Counted from the stretch's first letter, positions 8,280 to 17,839 are shown. The stretch: 64,000 bases of DNA from Paenibacillus sp. R14(2021) (GCF_019431355.1 NZ_CP080269.1:4157001-4221000); one strand, 5' to 3'. Made by a program: numbers and translations. Notes: generated by a model not told the origin, from the letters alone.

Positions 8280-8426
8280 CGTTATGTACGCCTCCTATTT
8301 ATTAAACTACATTAATCACAGTGAATTAGTAGGATTATAGTAACATTGGTAATTTACGGTGTCAATCCTATCGTAGTAAAATGAGCATATATGAATTAGC
8401 GTTGCGAGAAAGGGGAAGATGACAAG

Positions 8427-9386
8427 GTGCGAACGATACTATGTCTGCAAGCGTTTAATCCAGAGCAGCAGGAGGCGATCAAGCGTGCCGCACCGGATGC
8501 GGCTGTAATTTTCGGCCATATGGGAGCCGTGGAGGAGCAGCATTACCGGGAAGCGGAGATCATATTCGGCTGGGACGCCAATGTGAAGGCGATCGCGCTG
8601 CAGCAGGGCTCCGGCCTGCGCTGGGTGCAGAGCTGGTCGTCGGGAATTGACAGCCTGCCGCTCGATCTGCTTGCGGAGCGCGGCATTCTGCTGACCGACG
8701 CCAGCGGCGTTCACGCTAGATCCGTATCCGAGACTGTTATCGCCATGATGCTGGGGCTTGCGCGCGGCATTGCCTCCGCCGTACGCAATCAGCAGCGCAG
8801 CGTATGGGAAAGTCCGCGGACGCTCGCCGAGATGAACGGCGGCACAGTCGCAATCGTCGGAGCCGGCGAGATCGGCCGCGAGGTCGCCCGGCTTGCGCGC
8901 GCGTTCGATATGCGCGTTGCGGCCGTTCGCCGCTCGGGCGGCGCGATGCCGGAGGCTGACGTTGTCTACGGCCTTGCAGAGCTGGATGACGCGCTGCGCG
9001 AAGCGGACTACGTCGTTAATAGTTTGCCGCTCACGAGCGAGACGTGGCATCTATTCCATGCCGAACGCTTCGCCGTCATGAAGAGCGGTGCGTATTTCAT
9101 CAACGTGGGCCGCGGCGGTACGGTGCGGACGGAGGATCTCGTCGCAGCGCTGAACACCGGCGTCATTGCGGGAGCCGGTCTCGATGTGTTCGAGCAGGAG
9201 CCGCTGCCCGCCGATCATCCGCTCTGGGGGATGCCGAACGTAATCATAACCCCGCATAACGCCGGCGGCATGACCGTGCGCAATACGGAGCGGCTCGTTA
9301 AGCTCTTCGTCTCGAACTTGACTGCCTACCTCACGGAGGGGCCGGACAAGCTGAGAAACCTCGTTGATTACCGGAAGAAATACTAA
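8427..9386 (+). CDS. D-2-hydroxyacid dehydrogenase
   Basis: 319-aa NAD(P)-dependent oxidoreductase. The Rossmann motif VAIVGAGEIGREV lies near residue 140. The catalytic Arg (NVGRGG), Glu (EQEPLP) and His (TPHNAGG) are all in order, so it should reduce a 2-keto acid. The start is GTG 8427 behind AAAGGGGAAG. An antibiotic-biosynthesis-monooxygenase-like protein follows 21 bp later and probably shares its transcript. The substrate is not predictable. Confidence 0.9.
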   Translation: MRTILCLQAFNPEQQEAIKRAAPDAAVIFGHMGAVEEQHYREAEIIFGWDANVKAIALQQGSGLRWVQSWSSGIDSLPLDLLAERGILLTDASGVHARSVSETVIAMMLGLARGIASAVRNQQRSVWESPRTLAEMNGGTVAIVGAGEIGREVARLARAFDMRVAAVRRSGGAMPEADVVYGLAELDDALREADYVVNSLPLTSETWHLFHAERFAVMKSGAYFINVGRGGTVRTEDLVAALNTGVIAGAGLDVFEQEPLPADHPLWGMPNVIITPHNAGGMTVRNTERLVKLFVSNLTAYLTEGPDKLRNLVDYRKKY

Positions 9387-9407
9387 CAATGAAGGAGGAA
9401 CAAGAAG

Positions 9408-9737
9408 ATGTCTGACCAAACGTTATTTGCCATCGCCTTATATAGACCGCATCCTGGTCAGGATGCGGCGCTTCGGGATATTTTGCGGACGCATGAACCC
9501 GCGCTTCGCGCCGAAGGGCTGATTACGGCTTATCCGCTGCTTCGATTGGAAGCGGGAGACGGCACGCTGATTGAATTATTCGAATGGAAATCCGAGGAGG
9601 CGAAGGATCGGGCCCATAAATCGCCCGTTATTTGGCCGATTTGGGAACGAATGATGGCGGTAGCGGAGATGACGAGCCTCGCTTCGCTGGAGGAAGCGAA
9701 GCGGCCGTTTCCGGTTTTTAAGCGAATGGAGCTGTAA
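9408..9737 (+). CDS. ABM-type (antibiotic biosynthesis monooxygenase-like) protein
   Basis: 109-aa dimeric alpha-beta barrel candidate. The order of strands and helices (FAIALYRPHPGQDAALRDIL, then LIELFEWKSEEAKDRAHKSPVI) fits the ABM/YgiN-like superfamily, whose members often act on small phenolics or protect against reactive carbonyls. GAAGGAGG lies upstream of the ATG. It follows the 2-hydroxyacid dehydrogenase and converges on the P450 gene with only ten bases between the stops. Confidence 0.75.
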   Translation: MSDQTLFAIALYRPHPGQDAALRDILRTHEPALRAEGLITAYPLLRLEAGDGTLIELFEWKSEEAKDRAHKSPVIWPIWERMMAVAEMTSLASLEEAKRPFPVFKRMEL

Positions 9738-9747
9738 ACGCGCCATT

Positions 9748-11178
9748 TCATGCGCGGTGCCCGCCCTCGGTCGAGAGCATGGTCTGCGCGTTGGGCCGGG
9801 AGTTTGGTTCGCCGCGGCCATGCGGAGATAGAGCCGTTCGGCGATGCGGAATCATGATGCGCCCGCCCTTGATCCGAAGCGATACGAGCGGCTCGGGCAC
9901 AGGATCGTCCTGACCGGCCGCCGACTTGAACGTGAACTGCTCTGCTAGCGTGCCAAGGATGAGCGCAGCTTCCATCATTGCGAATTGGGAGCCAATGCAG
10001 CCCCTCGAGCCGCCCCCGAACGGGAAATAAGCAAACCGCGCCCATGCGGAGGTGCCCTCCTTGAACCGATCCGGACGGAAGGCTTTCGCATCTCCGAAAA
10101 CCTCGTCATTGCGGTGAATGGCATAAGGACTGATCAAGAAGCTGCTCCGGGCGGGGAATTGATCGCCCAGCATCTCAAGCCCGTGCTCCGCTTCCCGCAA
10201 GATCGCCCATGCCGGCGGATAGAGACGCAGGGTTTCTTGAATGACCTGCTTGGTGTACGGCACTTCCCGGTAGCGGGCGGCTGCCGACATCCGTTCGCCG
10301 CTTTCCCTCTCCCGTATCCGGGCGGCATCTAATTCCCGATGCAGCTGATCGGCGGCGCCCTCCGCACGCTCCAAGCCATGCCACGCCCAGACGAGCGCAT
10401 TGGCCGTCGTCTCGTGGCCCGCCAGCAGCATCGTCATCATTTGATCCCGAATTTCGGTATCTGCGAGAGGCTTGCCGTCTTCATCCGTCGTATCAAGCAG
10501 CAGGCCGAGCAGATTGTCCGCGTAAGCGTCCGGATGCTTCCGGGCAGCGGCAATCGCACCGTATATCATCTGCTCCAGTGTACCAATGGCCTGTCTATGC
10601 GCCTTATTGCCGGGCGTCGGCCAGTTGAAGGGAAGGATAATCGGAGAGAAAATCGTGCGTGCCGTGTGGCGGATCGTCACATCGACGGCATGCGCGAGCC
10701 TTGCTTTATCATGCTCAAGCTCGGTGCCGAACATGGTTCGGGCTATAATGCCGAGCGTCAGCTGCATCATGGCGTCATGCATGGCAATGGGAACGCCGTC
10801 CTGCAGCGCCGCGCCAAGCTTGCGCGTCTCTTCGACCACGATCTCCGCATAGGTCTGAATGCGTTCCTTGTAGAAGGCCGGCGTCATATAGCGCTTCTGC
10901 TGCCGATGCTGCTCCCGTTCGGAAGTAAGCAGACCGTCCCCGATCGTGCGCCTGAGCACGCCCGCGCTGCGGCCTTTGCGCATACGGTCCTCCTGATGCA
11001 CGAGAATTTCCTGCACGTAGGCGGGCGCATTTATAATAAACGTCGGGCGAAATGAGCTTGTCCGGAGCGACACGACATCGCCGAGCGGACGCGCATCGAC
11101 AAGGAAGCCCAGCGGATCGCGCTGAAAACGAAAAAAGTTGGAAACGCGTGAAGATTGAATGTCGACGATGCCTGTCAT
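9748..11178 (-). CDS. Cytochrome P450
   Basis: 476-aa soluble P450 monooxygenase. The I-helix reads AGHETTANAL (about residue 265), the ExxR motif is ETLRLYP (about 325) and the heme loop FPFGGGSRGCIG (about 405) carries the axial cysteine. No transmembrane anchor is seen, as in bacterial class I enzymes. ATG 11178 follows AAGGAGG; an in-frame start 63 bases earlier has no such site. The C-terminus has an unusual extra tail after the last strand, rich in Arg, Pro and Ser. The substrate is unknown; redox partners are not adjacent. Confidence 0.92.
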   Translation of the reverse strand: MTGIVDIQSSRVSNFFRFQRDPLGFLVDARPLGDVVSLRTSSFRPTFIINAPAYVQEILVHQEDRMRKGRSAGVLRRTIGDGLLTSEREQHRQQKRYMTPAFYKERIQTYAEIVVEETRKLGAALQDGVPIAMHDAMMQLTLGIIARTMFGTELEHDKARLAHAVDVTIRHTARTIFSPIILPFNWPTPGNKAHRQAIGTLEQMIYGAIAAARKHPDAYADNLLGLLLDTTDEDGKPLADTEIRDQMMTMLLAGHETTANALVWAWHGLERAEGAADQLHRELDAARIRERESGERMSAAARYREVPYTKQVIQETLRLYPPAWAILREAEHGLEMLGDQFPARSSFLISPYAIHRNDEVFGDAKAFRPDRFKEGTSAWARFAYFPFGGGSRGCIGSQFAMMEAALILGTLAEQFTFKSAAGQDDPVPEPLVSLRIKGGRIMIPHRRTALSPHGRGEPNSRPNAQTMLSTEGGHRA

Positions 11179-11270
11179 GGACGGAATGCCTCCTTCATAA
11201 GCGGCTGCTGCAGCTCGCGGCTTCTCCCCTGAGTCTAGCATGTTTCCCGAAGTGCATTCAAACGCAGGCG

Positions 11271-12206
11271 CTAATCAATCACCATGTCAACAACTTGTTT
11301 CGCGAACGCGGCATAGGATTCGATCCGGTCCGGACTGCGATCAATCGCCCACCTGAGGGTATCGAACGCTTTTAATAGCAGCATATGTCTTCCATAAGCA
11401 AGGTCTTCCACGCGCATGCCGTACCCGTCTAGAAAGGCTTGGAATTCTTCTGTATTCGGAGCTCCGTCTTGGATTTGGCTCTGCATGAGCCCAATCATAT
11501 CTCCATGCGGCACCGTTCTTACTTCTGCATTGCCCCAATCCAATACGATGACTTGTCCGGTCTGATCGACAATCGTATTCTTCAGTGACAGATCGCCATG
11601 GATGAGACCGAAGCGGAACGTTTCTTTCTTCACATCCTCGAACAGCCGCCGCGCGCGCTGCGATTGCATCGGAGTGAGTACGCCAAGCTCAATCAACCGG
11701 TCATGCTCCGTCAAACTATTGATATTATACTGTACATACCCGAGCCAACTGCCGTCCGATCCTGCATGTGAAGGGGAATGAAACTCGCCATGGACGGGAT
11801 CGATTAGATTTTCCCCATATCCTTTCACTTGAATGGAATGAATACGTTTGGCATATTCGCCAAGCTGCCTCCAAATATCGGCCTTGGGAAGCGTACTGTC
11901 TAACCCGTTGTCTCCCTCAACGAAAGTTTGAATCATATAGGCGGTCTCATCGACGATACCAATGGACAAAACCTCAGGTCCGGGAATGCCGGCTGCGGCA
12001 GCTTGTTCCATACACCATTTTTCTTTCACATAGCTTGGATATGTACCTGTATCGTTCATGCGAACAACGACTTTACGACGCTCGGTTTCGACGACGCAAA
12101 CCTGATTGACGAAGCCTTTTCCTATGATCTGGTAGGAAGCTTTTACTTGTTCCAGAAGAATATCGCCTGCAATTCGCTCTGCTTGTGTAACTACAGCGTC
12201 GTCCAT
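11271..12206 (-). CDS. Aminoglycoside phosphotransferase-like kinase
   Basis: 311-aa APH/choline-kinase-fold protein. The catalytic loop GLIHGDLSLKNTIVD (near residue 205) and the metal-binding VIVLDWGNAE (near 225) are intact, so it should transfer phosphate from ATP. GAGGGG lies ten bases before ATG 12206. Nothing nearby suggests its substrate: it could phosphorylate an aminoglycoside or macrolide, a sugar or an amino alcohol. I make no resistance claim. Confidence 0.85.
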   Translation of the reverse strand: MDDAVVTQAERIAGDILLEQVKASYQIIGKGFVNQVCVVETERRKVVVRMNDTGTYPSYVKEKWCMEQAAAAGIPGPEVLSIGIVDETAYMIQTFVEGDNGLDSTLPKADIWRQLGEYAKRIHSIQVKGYGENLIDPVHGEFHSPSHAGSDGSWLGYVQYNINSLTEHDRLIELGVLTPMQSQRARRLFEDVKKETFRFGLIHGDLSLKNTIVDQTGQVIVLDWGNAEVRTVPHGDMIGLMQSQIQDGAPNTEEFQAFLDGYGMRVEDLAYGRHMLLLKAFDTLRWAIDRSPDRIESYAAFAKQVVDMVID

Positions 12207-12385
12207 CGTTATTCATCCCCTCATGTGTCGTGCTTCGAATAGTTTAGCAAAGTTTGTTACAAGCCGGTGCAGCATGGCAGAAGAAAGAAATAAATTTCTA
12301 ATCTAAAATGAGGTCCCCGCCCTATGGCTGCCCGGGTTCAGGCTCGCTACAATGAGGTGCATAGCCTACATGAGGAGTGAACATA

Positions 12386-13546
12386 ATGGGAAAATGGGGT
12401 AGCTGGAAGGCGGGAACGATCGGATTTTTATGCGGAGCCGTCTTTTTCTCCGGCGTGACATACGCGGCGACAGGGACGATCACTGTCGATTTTCGCCAGA
12501 TTCATTATTTCTTTGACGGCGTGAGCAAGCAGCCTTCCAAGGATGCGCAGGGGTTTATGTACAAGAACACGATATACGTTCCACTGCGTTTCGTATCGGA
12601 GTCGCTGGGTAAATCAGTCGAATGGGTCAACGCCTCAAGCTCCGTGTACATCGGCAAGAAACCGACGCAGCCGGCTAGGCCGCCGGGGGCACCGCCTGCA
12701 AGTCCGTCCGGCCTGCAGGTATTCCCGAAGGATCATGCATGGAATACGGATATATCTGCTTATCCCGTGCATGCGAATTCGAAGAACTTTATTGCCTCCA
12801 TCGGCGCTGGCCTCGGGATGCATGCGGATTTCGGAACGGTGTGGGACGGCGCTCCGATCGGAATCCCTTATACGATTGTGAGCGGCAATCAACCGAAGGT
12901 GAAGGTGACGTTCACGGATTACGGCGATGAGAGCGATCCGGGACCGTACCCGATTCCGCTGAATGCGCCCGTGGAAGGAGGGCCTGACAGCTCCGGCGAC
13001 CGCCATGTCATCGTTGTCGACAAGGACAACCAGATGCTGTACGAGCTGTATAACGCGCATCAGTCGGGCCAAGGCTGGACTGCCTCCGGCGGAGCCAAGT
13101 GGGACCTGAAGACGGGCGCACAGCGGCCGAAATATTGGACCTCGGCGGATGCCGCGGGCCTGCCGATCTTCCCGGGGCTTGTCCGTTACGACGAGGCTTC
13201 CTCCGGCGAGATCAACCACGCGCTTCGATTCACGGTAAGCAAGACGCAGAAGGGCTTTATTTTCCCAGCAAGCCATTACGCCTCGAGCAGCACGGACGCT
13301 AATCTTCCGCCGATGGGGCTTCGCCTGCGCCTGCGCCAGGACTTCAATATCTCCGGCTACTCGTCTACGAACCAAGCCATTCTTCGCGCCTTGAAGAAAT
13401 ACGGCATGATCGTCGCCGATAACGGGAGCAGCCTGTACCTGAGCGGCGCGCCGGATTCCCGCTGGAACGATGACGACCTGCACAACCTCGGCAAAATAAA
13501 AGGCAGCGATTTCGAAGTGGTGGACACGGGTAAAATCGAGAAATAA
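12386..13546 (+). CDS. Stalk-domain (copper amine oxidase N-like) exported protein
   Basis: 386-aa exported protein. The signal peptide (GTIGFLCGAVFFSGVTYAA) precedes a copper-amine-oxidase-N stalk domain (about 28-90: TVDFRQIHYFFDG ... IYVPLRFVSESLGKSVEWV), a common wall-associated module in Paenibacillus. A Pro-rich linker follows, then a 280-residue C-terminal domain (from WNTDISAYPVH) with repeated Asp/Gly loops that I cannot name. ATG 12386 lies eight bases after AGGAG; the GTG at 12377 overlaps it. Confidence 0.75.
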   Translation: MGKWGSWKAGTIGFLCGAVFFSGVTYAATGTITVDFRQIHYFFDGVSKQPSKDAQGFMYKNTIYVPLRFVSESLGKSVEWVNASSSVYIGKKPTQPARPPGAPPASPSGLQVFPKDHAWNTDISAYPVHANSKNFIASIGAGLGMHADFGTVWDGAPIGIPYTIVSGNQPKVKVTFTDYGDESDPGPYPIPLNAPVEGGPDSSGDRHVIVVDKDNQMLYELYNAHQSGQGWTASGGAKWDLKTGAQRPKYWTSADAAGLPIFPGLVRYDEASSGEINHALRFTVSKTQKGFIFPASHYASSSTDANLPPMGLRLRLRQDFNISGYSSTNQAILRALKKYGMIVADNGSSLYLSGAPDSRWNDDDLHNLGKIKGSDFEVVDTGKIEK

Positions 13547-13695
13547 GCGCTGCGGACTGGTAGCCGCCCAGGGGCTAGGCGCCCATGCGGCCAAGCGGCA
13601 TCGAACAAACCATGCAGCCGGGCGGCCAAGCGCCAGCTGCGGCAGCGCCCGTATGCGCCTGGGCGGGGTGCAGCCTACAAACACCCGCGGCGAAC

Positions 13696-13732
13696 AAAGA
13701 CACCCTCCAGCGTCATGCTGGAGGGTGTCTTT
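13696..13732. terminator. Bidirectional terminator
   Basis: Perfect 16-bp stem (13696-13711 with 13717-13732), 5-nt loop, A-rich on the left and T-rich on the right. It separates the convergent stalk-protein and iron-binding-protein genes. Confidence 0.85.
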
Positions 13733-13746
13733 CGTCTTCCGTTTAT

Positions 13747-14745
13747 TTATGCTTGAATACCGTAGATTTTGTAAAGCTCGTCGAGCATCAGGTTAGCGGC
13801 CCGAACGCCGCCGGCCGTATTCCAGATCGCATCGTCGACGCGGAAGGCTTTCTTATTCTTCACGACGGAGAGGCTGTTCCAGAGTGGATCGTTCATCATT
13901 TCTTTCTCCATCGCAGTGCCTTTGCCGTCGCCTGTCTCATACGTGAAGTAGAACAGCATGTCGGCATCGACTTCGGGAAGACGTTCCTTCGTAATTTCCT
14001 CTACAAACGTATCTTTGTAGTTGCTTTGGCTGTCCGGACGGGTAATTCCCAGCTTGGCGAACGTAATGCCTGTGAATGTATCGCTCAGGTAAACGCGGGT
14101 TTTGCCTGCCATGAAGCGAACGACGGATACTTTTTGCTTCAGCTTGTCACCGGCTTTCGCTTTGAAATCCTCAATGCGCTTGTTGTAGTCGGCGATAATT
14201 TTATCGCCTTCCGTTGTTTTGCCGAGCGCCTTGGCATATAAGCTGAAGTTGTCCTGCCATGCACCGCGAAGCGTCTCGGAGAATACTGTAGGCGCGATGG
14301 CGGAAAGTTGATCGTATACTTTCTCCTGACGCAATTTGTTGCCGATAATGAGATCCGGCTTCAAGCTTGCAATCAGCTCAAGGTTCGGCTGGCTCTCTTC
14401 GCCGACGACCGTTACGCCTTCCATGTCGGCTGCAATATGCTTGTACCACGGATCGCCTGTCCAAGATTTAGCGGCGCCTACCGGTTTGATGCCGAGCGCA
14501 AGAAGCGCTTCGGTTCCTTCGTTCGTCAAGACAACGACGCGTGCAGGTGTTCCTTTAATAACCGTTTCTCCCATGGCATGCTTGATCGTTGTCGATGCCG
14601 CAGCGTCAGGCTCGGTTGAAGCGGCATTGCCGCTGTTTGTATTCGCATTAGATCCGTTTTGGCCGCATGCGGACAAAATGATGACGAACGCAAGCAGTAC
14701 GGCTGCAAGCGCAAATGGTTGTTTCTTCTTTCCTTGCGTAAACAT
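13747..14745 (-). CDS. Iron-siderophore ABC transporter substrate-binding lipoprotein (YfiY-like)
   Basis: 332-aa lipoprotein that captures ferric siderophore outside the membrane. A signal sequence ends in the lipobox LSACG, and a Thr/Asn/Ser-rich spacer follows. The helical-backbone binding fold of the FecB/BtuF type is shown by VVVLTNEGTEALLALGIKPVGAAK and LIASLKPDLIIGNKLR; this pattern is close to Bacillus YfiY, a hydroxamate-type siderophore receptor. ATG 14745 has AAGGGGAG upstream. Two Fur boxes lie in the gap before the divergent permease genes, so the system should respond to iron starvation. Confidence 0.9.
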   Translation of the reverse strand: MFTQGKKKQPFALAAVLLAFVIILSACGQNGSNANTNSGNAASTEPDAAASTTIKHAMGETVIKGTPARVVVLTNEGTEALLALGIKPVGAAKSWTGDPWYKHIAADMEGVTVVGEESQPNLELIASLKPDLIIGNKLRQEKVYDQLSAIAPTVFSETLRGAWQDNFSLYAKALGKTTEGDKIIADYNKRIEDFKAKAGDKLKQKVSVVRFMAGKTRVYLSDTFTGITFAKLGITRPDSQSNYKDTFVEEITKERLPEVDADMLFYFTYETGDGKGTAMEKEMMNDPLWNSLSVVKNKKAFRVDDAIWNTAGGVRAANLMLDELYKIYGIQA

Positions 14746-14765
14746 TTGAATAAACTCCCCTTCGA

Positions 14766-14780
14766 TGAAAATGATTCTCA
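14766..14780. promoter_or_regulatory. Fur box 1
   Basis: TGAAAATGATTCTCA fits the Bacillus 7-1-7 Fur box (TGATAATNATTATCA) with two mismatches. It lies 21 bases before the start of the binding-protein gene. Confidence 0.8.
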
Positions 14781-14831
14781 TTACTAACTGGGATAACTAT
14801 ACCAAGCTCGTAATCGGATTGCAAGCACATT

Positions 14832-14846
14832 TGAAAATCATTCTCA
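14832..14846. promoter_or_regulatory. Fur box 2
   Basis: TGAAAATCATTCTCA is a second 7-1-7 Fur box with the same two mismatches. It lies about 100 bp before the permease start at 14946, so each divergent promoter can have its own box. Confidence 0.8.
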
Positions 14847-14945
14847 TTGACTCCGATTGCCGCTTGCTCTAAAATAACAAAATGTTACGGGTATGCCCGT
14901 ATGCCTCTTAATTGGAGATCAACAACGACTAGGAACGAGGACCCG

Positions 14946-15941
14946 ATGTTAACTACGCGAATACAGAAAACGACCGGGCTGCTGGTGAGCCTGGCCGCCC
15001 TCATTGCTGGTATTATCGCCAGCATAGCTTTCGGCGTCACGGATATTAGCTGGCATTCTATTGCAGGCTCCTTCACGTCCTACACCGGCTCGCAGGAGCA
15101 GCTTATTATTCGAACGGCCCGCGTGCCGCGTGCTTTCATAGCTGCAGCGGCTGGCGCAAGCCTCGCCGTGGCGGGGTCGTTGATGCAGGGCATTACGCGC
15201 AACCGCATAGCATCGCCGAGCTTGTTCGGCATTAATGCCGGCGCGGCCTTCTTCGTCGTCGCCGGCACCGCCTTCTTCGGCGCGGGCAGCCTGTCGACGT
15301 ACGCTGCGCTTGCTTTCGCCGGCGCTGCAAGCGCCTCGGCGATTGTTTACGTACTGGGCTCGATCGGCAGCGACGGACTGACTCCGCTCAAGGTGACATT
15401 AGCAGGCGCGGCGATGACCGCTTTCTTCTCATCGCTTTCACTTGGCATCTTGCTGACAGGCGGTCAAACCTTCGACCAAGTGCTCTATTGGTTCGTGGGT
15501 TCTGTAGCAGGGCGCGATATGTCGATCTTCTGGTCGGCGGCCCCTTATATGGGTGCTGCGCTTCTCCTCGCCTTCTTCCTGGCAAGACATATGAACCTGC
15601 TGGCGTTAGGCGATGACGTAGCTGTTGGTCTCGGCCAGAAGACGGTCTATATTAAGCTGGCCGCTGCGATGGCCATCGTACTGCTGGCTGGAGGCTCCGT
15701 CTCGATTGCCGGCCCGATCGCTTTCGTGGGCATTATCATTCCTCATCTGACGCGTTATTTAGTGGGCTTGGATTACCGGTGGTCGCTGCCTTACTGCGCC
15801 GTACTTGGCGGCGTGCTATTGCTGGCCGCCGATATCGGCTCTCGATATATTGCTTTTCCCAAGGAAGTTCCCGTCGGCGTCATGACTGCGATAATCGGCG
15901 TTCCTTTCTTCGTCTATATTGCCAGAAGAGGGGACCGATAA
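14946..15941 (+). CDS. FecCD-family iron ABC transporter permease, first subunit
   Basis: 331-aa integral membrane protein of the FecCD/BtuC family with about nine to ten transmembrane helices. Family marks include RVPRAFIAAAAGASLAVAGSLMQ, RNRIASPSLFGINAGA and the cytoplasmic GPIAFVGIIIPHLTRYLVG loop that contacts the ATPase. ATG 14946 follows a GAGG site. It forms an operon with a second permease (one base between stop and start) and an ATPase, divergent from the binding-protein gene. Confidence 0.9.
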   Translation: MLTTRIQKTTGLLVSLAALIAGIIASIAFGVTDISWHSIAGSFTSYTGSQEQLIIRTARVPRAFIAAAAGASLAVAGSLMQGITRNRIASPSLFGINAGAAFFVVAGTAFFGAGSLSTYAALAFAGAASASAIVYVLGSIGSDGLTPLKVTLAGAAMTAFFSSLSLGILLTGGQTFDQVLYWFVGSVAGRDMSIFWSAAPYMGAALLLAFFLARHMNLLALGDDVAVGLGQKTVYIKLAAAMAIVLLAGGSVSIAGPIAFVGIIIPHLTRYLVGLDYRWSLPYCAVLGGVLLLAADIGSRYIAFPKEVPVGVMTAIIGVPFFVYIARRGDR

Positions 15942-15942
15942 G

Positions 15943-16989
15943 ATGAACCGCTTATGGACGGTACGGGGCCGCAAGCTTTCGTTCCAGCTGGACCGCAGAA
16001 TGGTAACGGTGATTCTGCTGCTTCTCGCCGCCAATGCGGCTGCAGTTATTCTATGTACGGGAATGGGCAGCACGTTTATTCGGCCGCTCGCCGTTATTCG
16101 CACGTTTCTGGGCATCGGCGATCCTTCCGACAGCATGATTATACTCACGCTGCGGCTGCCGCGCGTCGTCATCGCGATCATGGTCGGCTCGGCGCTGGCC
16201 GTCTCGGGCGCCCTGCTGCAGGGCATCGTGCGCAATCCGCTCACCTCGCCTGATGTCATCGGGATATCGGGCGGAGCTGCGCTCGGCACGGTGTTCTTCA
16301 TCCTGTTCTGCTCGCAGCTGAGCATCCGCTACATGCCGCTGAGCTCCATCGCGGGCGCTTTCGCGGCGGCATGCTTGATCTACGCATTTGCTTATCGCCG
16401 CGGCGGCGTAACGCCGCTTCGGCTCGTTCTCATCGGCATCGGCATCGCCACGGCGCTGTCCGCGGTCACGTATATGCTCATTCTTACGGCATCCTTTACG
16501 CCGACGGCCGTAGCCGTCAAAGCTTTTACATTCATGACCGGCAGCATCTACGGCGTCTCTTGGAAACGCGATGTGCTTACGCTTCTGCCGTGGTTCGCGG
16601 TGCTGATGCCTGCCGCCATCTTCTATGCCCGGCACCTCAACGTTCAGGAGCTGGGCGATGATATTGCGACCGGCGTCGGCAGTTCTGTGAACGCTAAGCG
16701 GACGATGCTGCTGCTGATCAGCGTGGCGCTCGCTGGCTCGGCGGTCGCGATCGGCGGCACGATTAATTTCATCGGCCTGATGTCCCCGCATATTGCGCGT
16801 AAGCTGGTCGGACCGGCCTACGGCGGCGTCATTCCGGTATCCGCGCTGATCGGCTCGCTTGTCCTGCTGCTGTCGGATCTGATCGCCAGAGTCGCTTTCT
16901 TGCCGCTCGACATTCCGGCAGGCGTATTCACCGCCGCCGTCGGCGCTCCGTTCTTCATCTATCTGCTGTACCGTCACCGCAACACATAA
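15943..16989 (+). CDS. FecCD-family iron ABC transporter permease, second subunit
   Basis: 348-aa partner of the preceding permease. It shares RLPRVVIAIMVGSALAVSGALLQG, RNPLTSPDVIGISGGAALG and the coupling loop NFIGLMSPHIARKLVG. The two subunits would form a heterodimeric channel. The gene starts at 15943, one base after the upstream stop, with GAGGGG in the end of that gene; translational coupling is likely. Confidence 0.9.
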   Translation: MNRLWTVRGRKLSFQLDRRMVTVILLLLAANAAAVILCTGMGSTFIRPLAVIRTFLGIGDPSDSMIILTLRLPRVVIAIMVGSALAVSGALLQGIVRNPLTSPDVIGISGGAALGTVFFILFCSQLSIRYMPLSSIAGAFAAACLIYAFAYRRGGVTPLRLVLIGIGIATALSAVTYMLILTASFTPTAVAVKAFTFMTGSIYGVSWKRDVLTLLPWFAVLMPAAIFYARHLNVQELGDDIATGVGSSVNAKRTMLLLISVALAGSAVAIGGTINFIGLMSPHIARKLVGPAYGGVIPVSALIGSLVLLLSDLIARVAFLPLDIPAGVFTAAVGAPFFIYLLYRHRNT

Positions 16990-17002
16990 GGGAGTGAATC
17001 TC

Positions 17003-17797
17003 GTGTCCGTCATTAATACGAAGAACCTGACGTTGTCTTACGGCAGTAGGCCGGTTCTATCGAATCTCGATTTGTCGATCCCCGAGGCCAAGATAACCGT
17101 CTTCATTGGCAGCAACGGCTGCGGCAAATCTACGCTGCTTCGTTCGCTTGCGCGCCTGCTTAAGCCGCAGGAGGGCTCAATTATCTTGGATGGCAGCGAT
17201 ATTGCCAAGCTGTCAAGCAAGGAAGTTGCGAGACGCTTAGCTATTCTGCCGCAAGGACCGGTTGCGCCCGAGGGTTTGACCGTGCAGCAGCTCGTGAAGC
17301 AAGGCCGCTATCCTTACCAGAGCTTCCTCCAGCAGTGGTCCGCCGAAGACGAGCGGCTCGTGAAGCGTGCGCTTGAAGCGACGCATATGGACCCGTTTGC
17401 CGTGCGTACCGTCGATTCCCTCTCGGGCGGGCAGCGTCAGCGGGCGTGGATCGCCATGACGCTGGCGCAGAATACGCCGACTATCCTGCTGGACGAGCCG
17501 ACGACCTATTTGGACATGACGCATCAAATCGAGATTCTCGACCTGCTCTATGACCTGAACGAACAAGAGAATCGCACGATCGTCATGGTTCTGCACGATA
17601 TTAATCTAGCCTGCCGGTACGCACACCATCTCGTAGCGGTCAAGGACGGACAAATCTACGCCCAGGGCGAGCCGGAGCGGATCGTCAGCGAACCGTTTAT
17701 CCGCGACGTGTTTCACATGGAATGCCAAATGACGACCGATCCGCTGTTCGGCACGCCGCTTTGCATTCCGTACGGCAAAGGCCGCAAGCTGATTTGA
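17003..17797 (+). CDS. Iron-siderophore ABC transporter ATP-binding protein
   Basis: 264-aa ATPase of the FecE/FhuC group. Walker A is GSNGCGKST (residues 36-44), the signature is LSGGQRQRAWIAM, and Walker B is TILLDEPTTYLD followed by a switch His in MVLHDIN. GTG 17003 lies eight bases after GGGAG, whereas the GTG at 16994 overlaps that site. It energises import through the two permeases upstream. It is the last gene of the operon. Confidence 0.92.
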   Translation: MSVINTKNLTLSYGSRPVLSNLDLSIPEAKITVFIGSNGCGKSTLLRSLARLLKPQEGSIILDGSDIAKLSSKEVARRLAILPQGPVAPEGLTVQQLVKQGRYPYQSFLQQWSAEDERLVKRALEATHMDPFAVRTVDSLSGGQRQRAWIAMTLAQNTPTILLDEPTTYLDMTHQIEILDLLYDLNEQENRTIVMVLHDINLACRYAHHLVAVKDGQIYAQGEPERIVSEPFIRDVFHMECQMTTDPLFGTPLCIPYGKGRKLI

Positions 17798-17839
17798 GCG
17801 AATGTTCCATGGATTGGCCGATATGCTTTTGCGAATGCC

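Noticed and set aside
9748-11178. P450 plus ferredoxin as one electron-transfer operon
   Set aside because: Both genes are on the minus strand but are 3 kb apart with several plus-strand genes between, so co-transcription is not possible.
12635-13684. Minus-strand open frame of 349 codons opposite the stalk-domain protein
   Set aside because: Arg-rich, motif-free translation, and the sense strand has a signal peptide and a recognisable domain.
16051-17013. Minus-strand open frame of 320 codons opposite the second permease
   Set aside because: Highly charged composition (Asp, Arg, Gln) typical of antisense to a membrane protein; no ribosome site.
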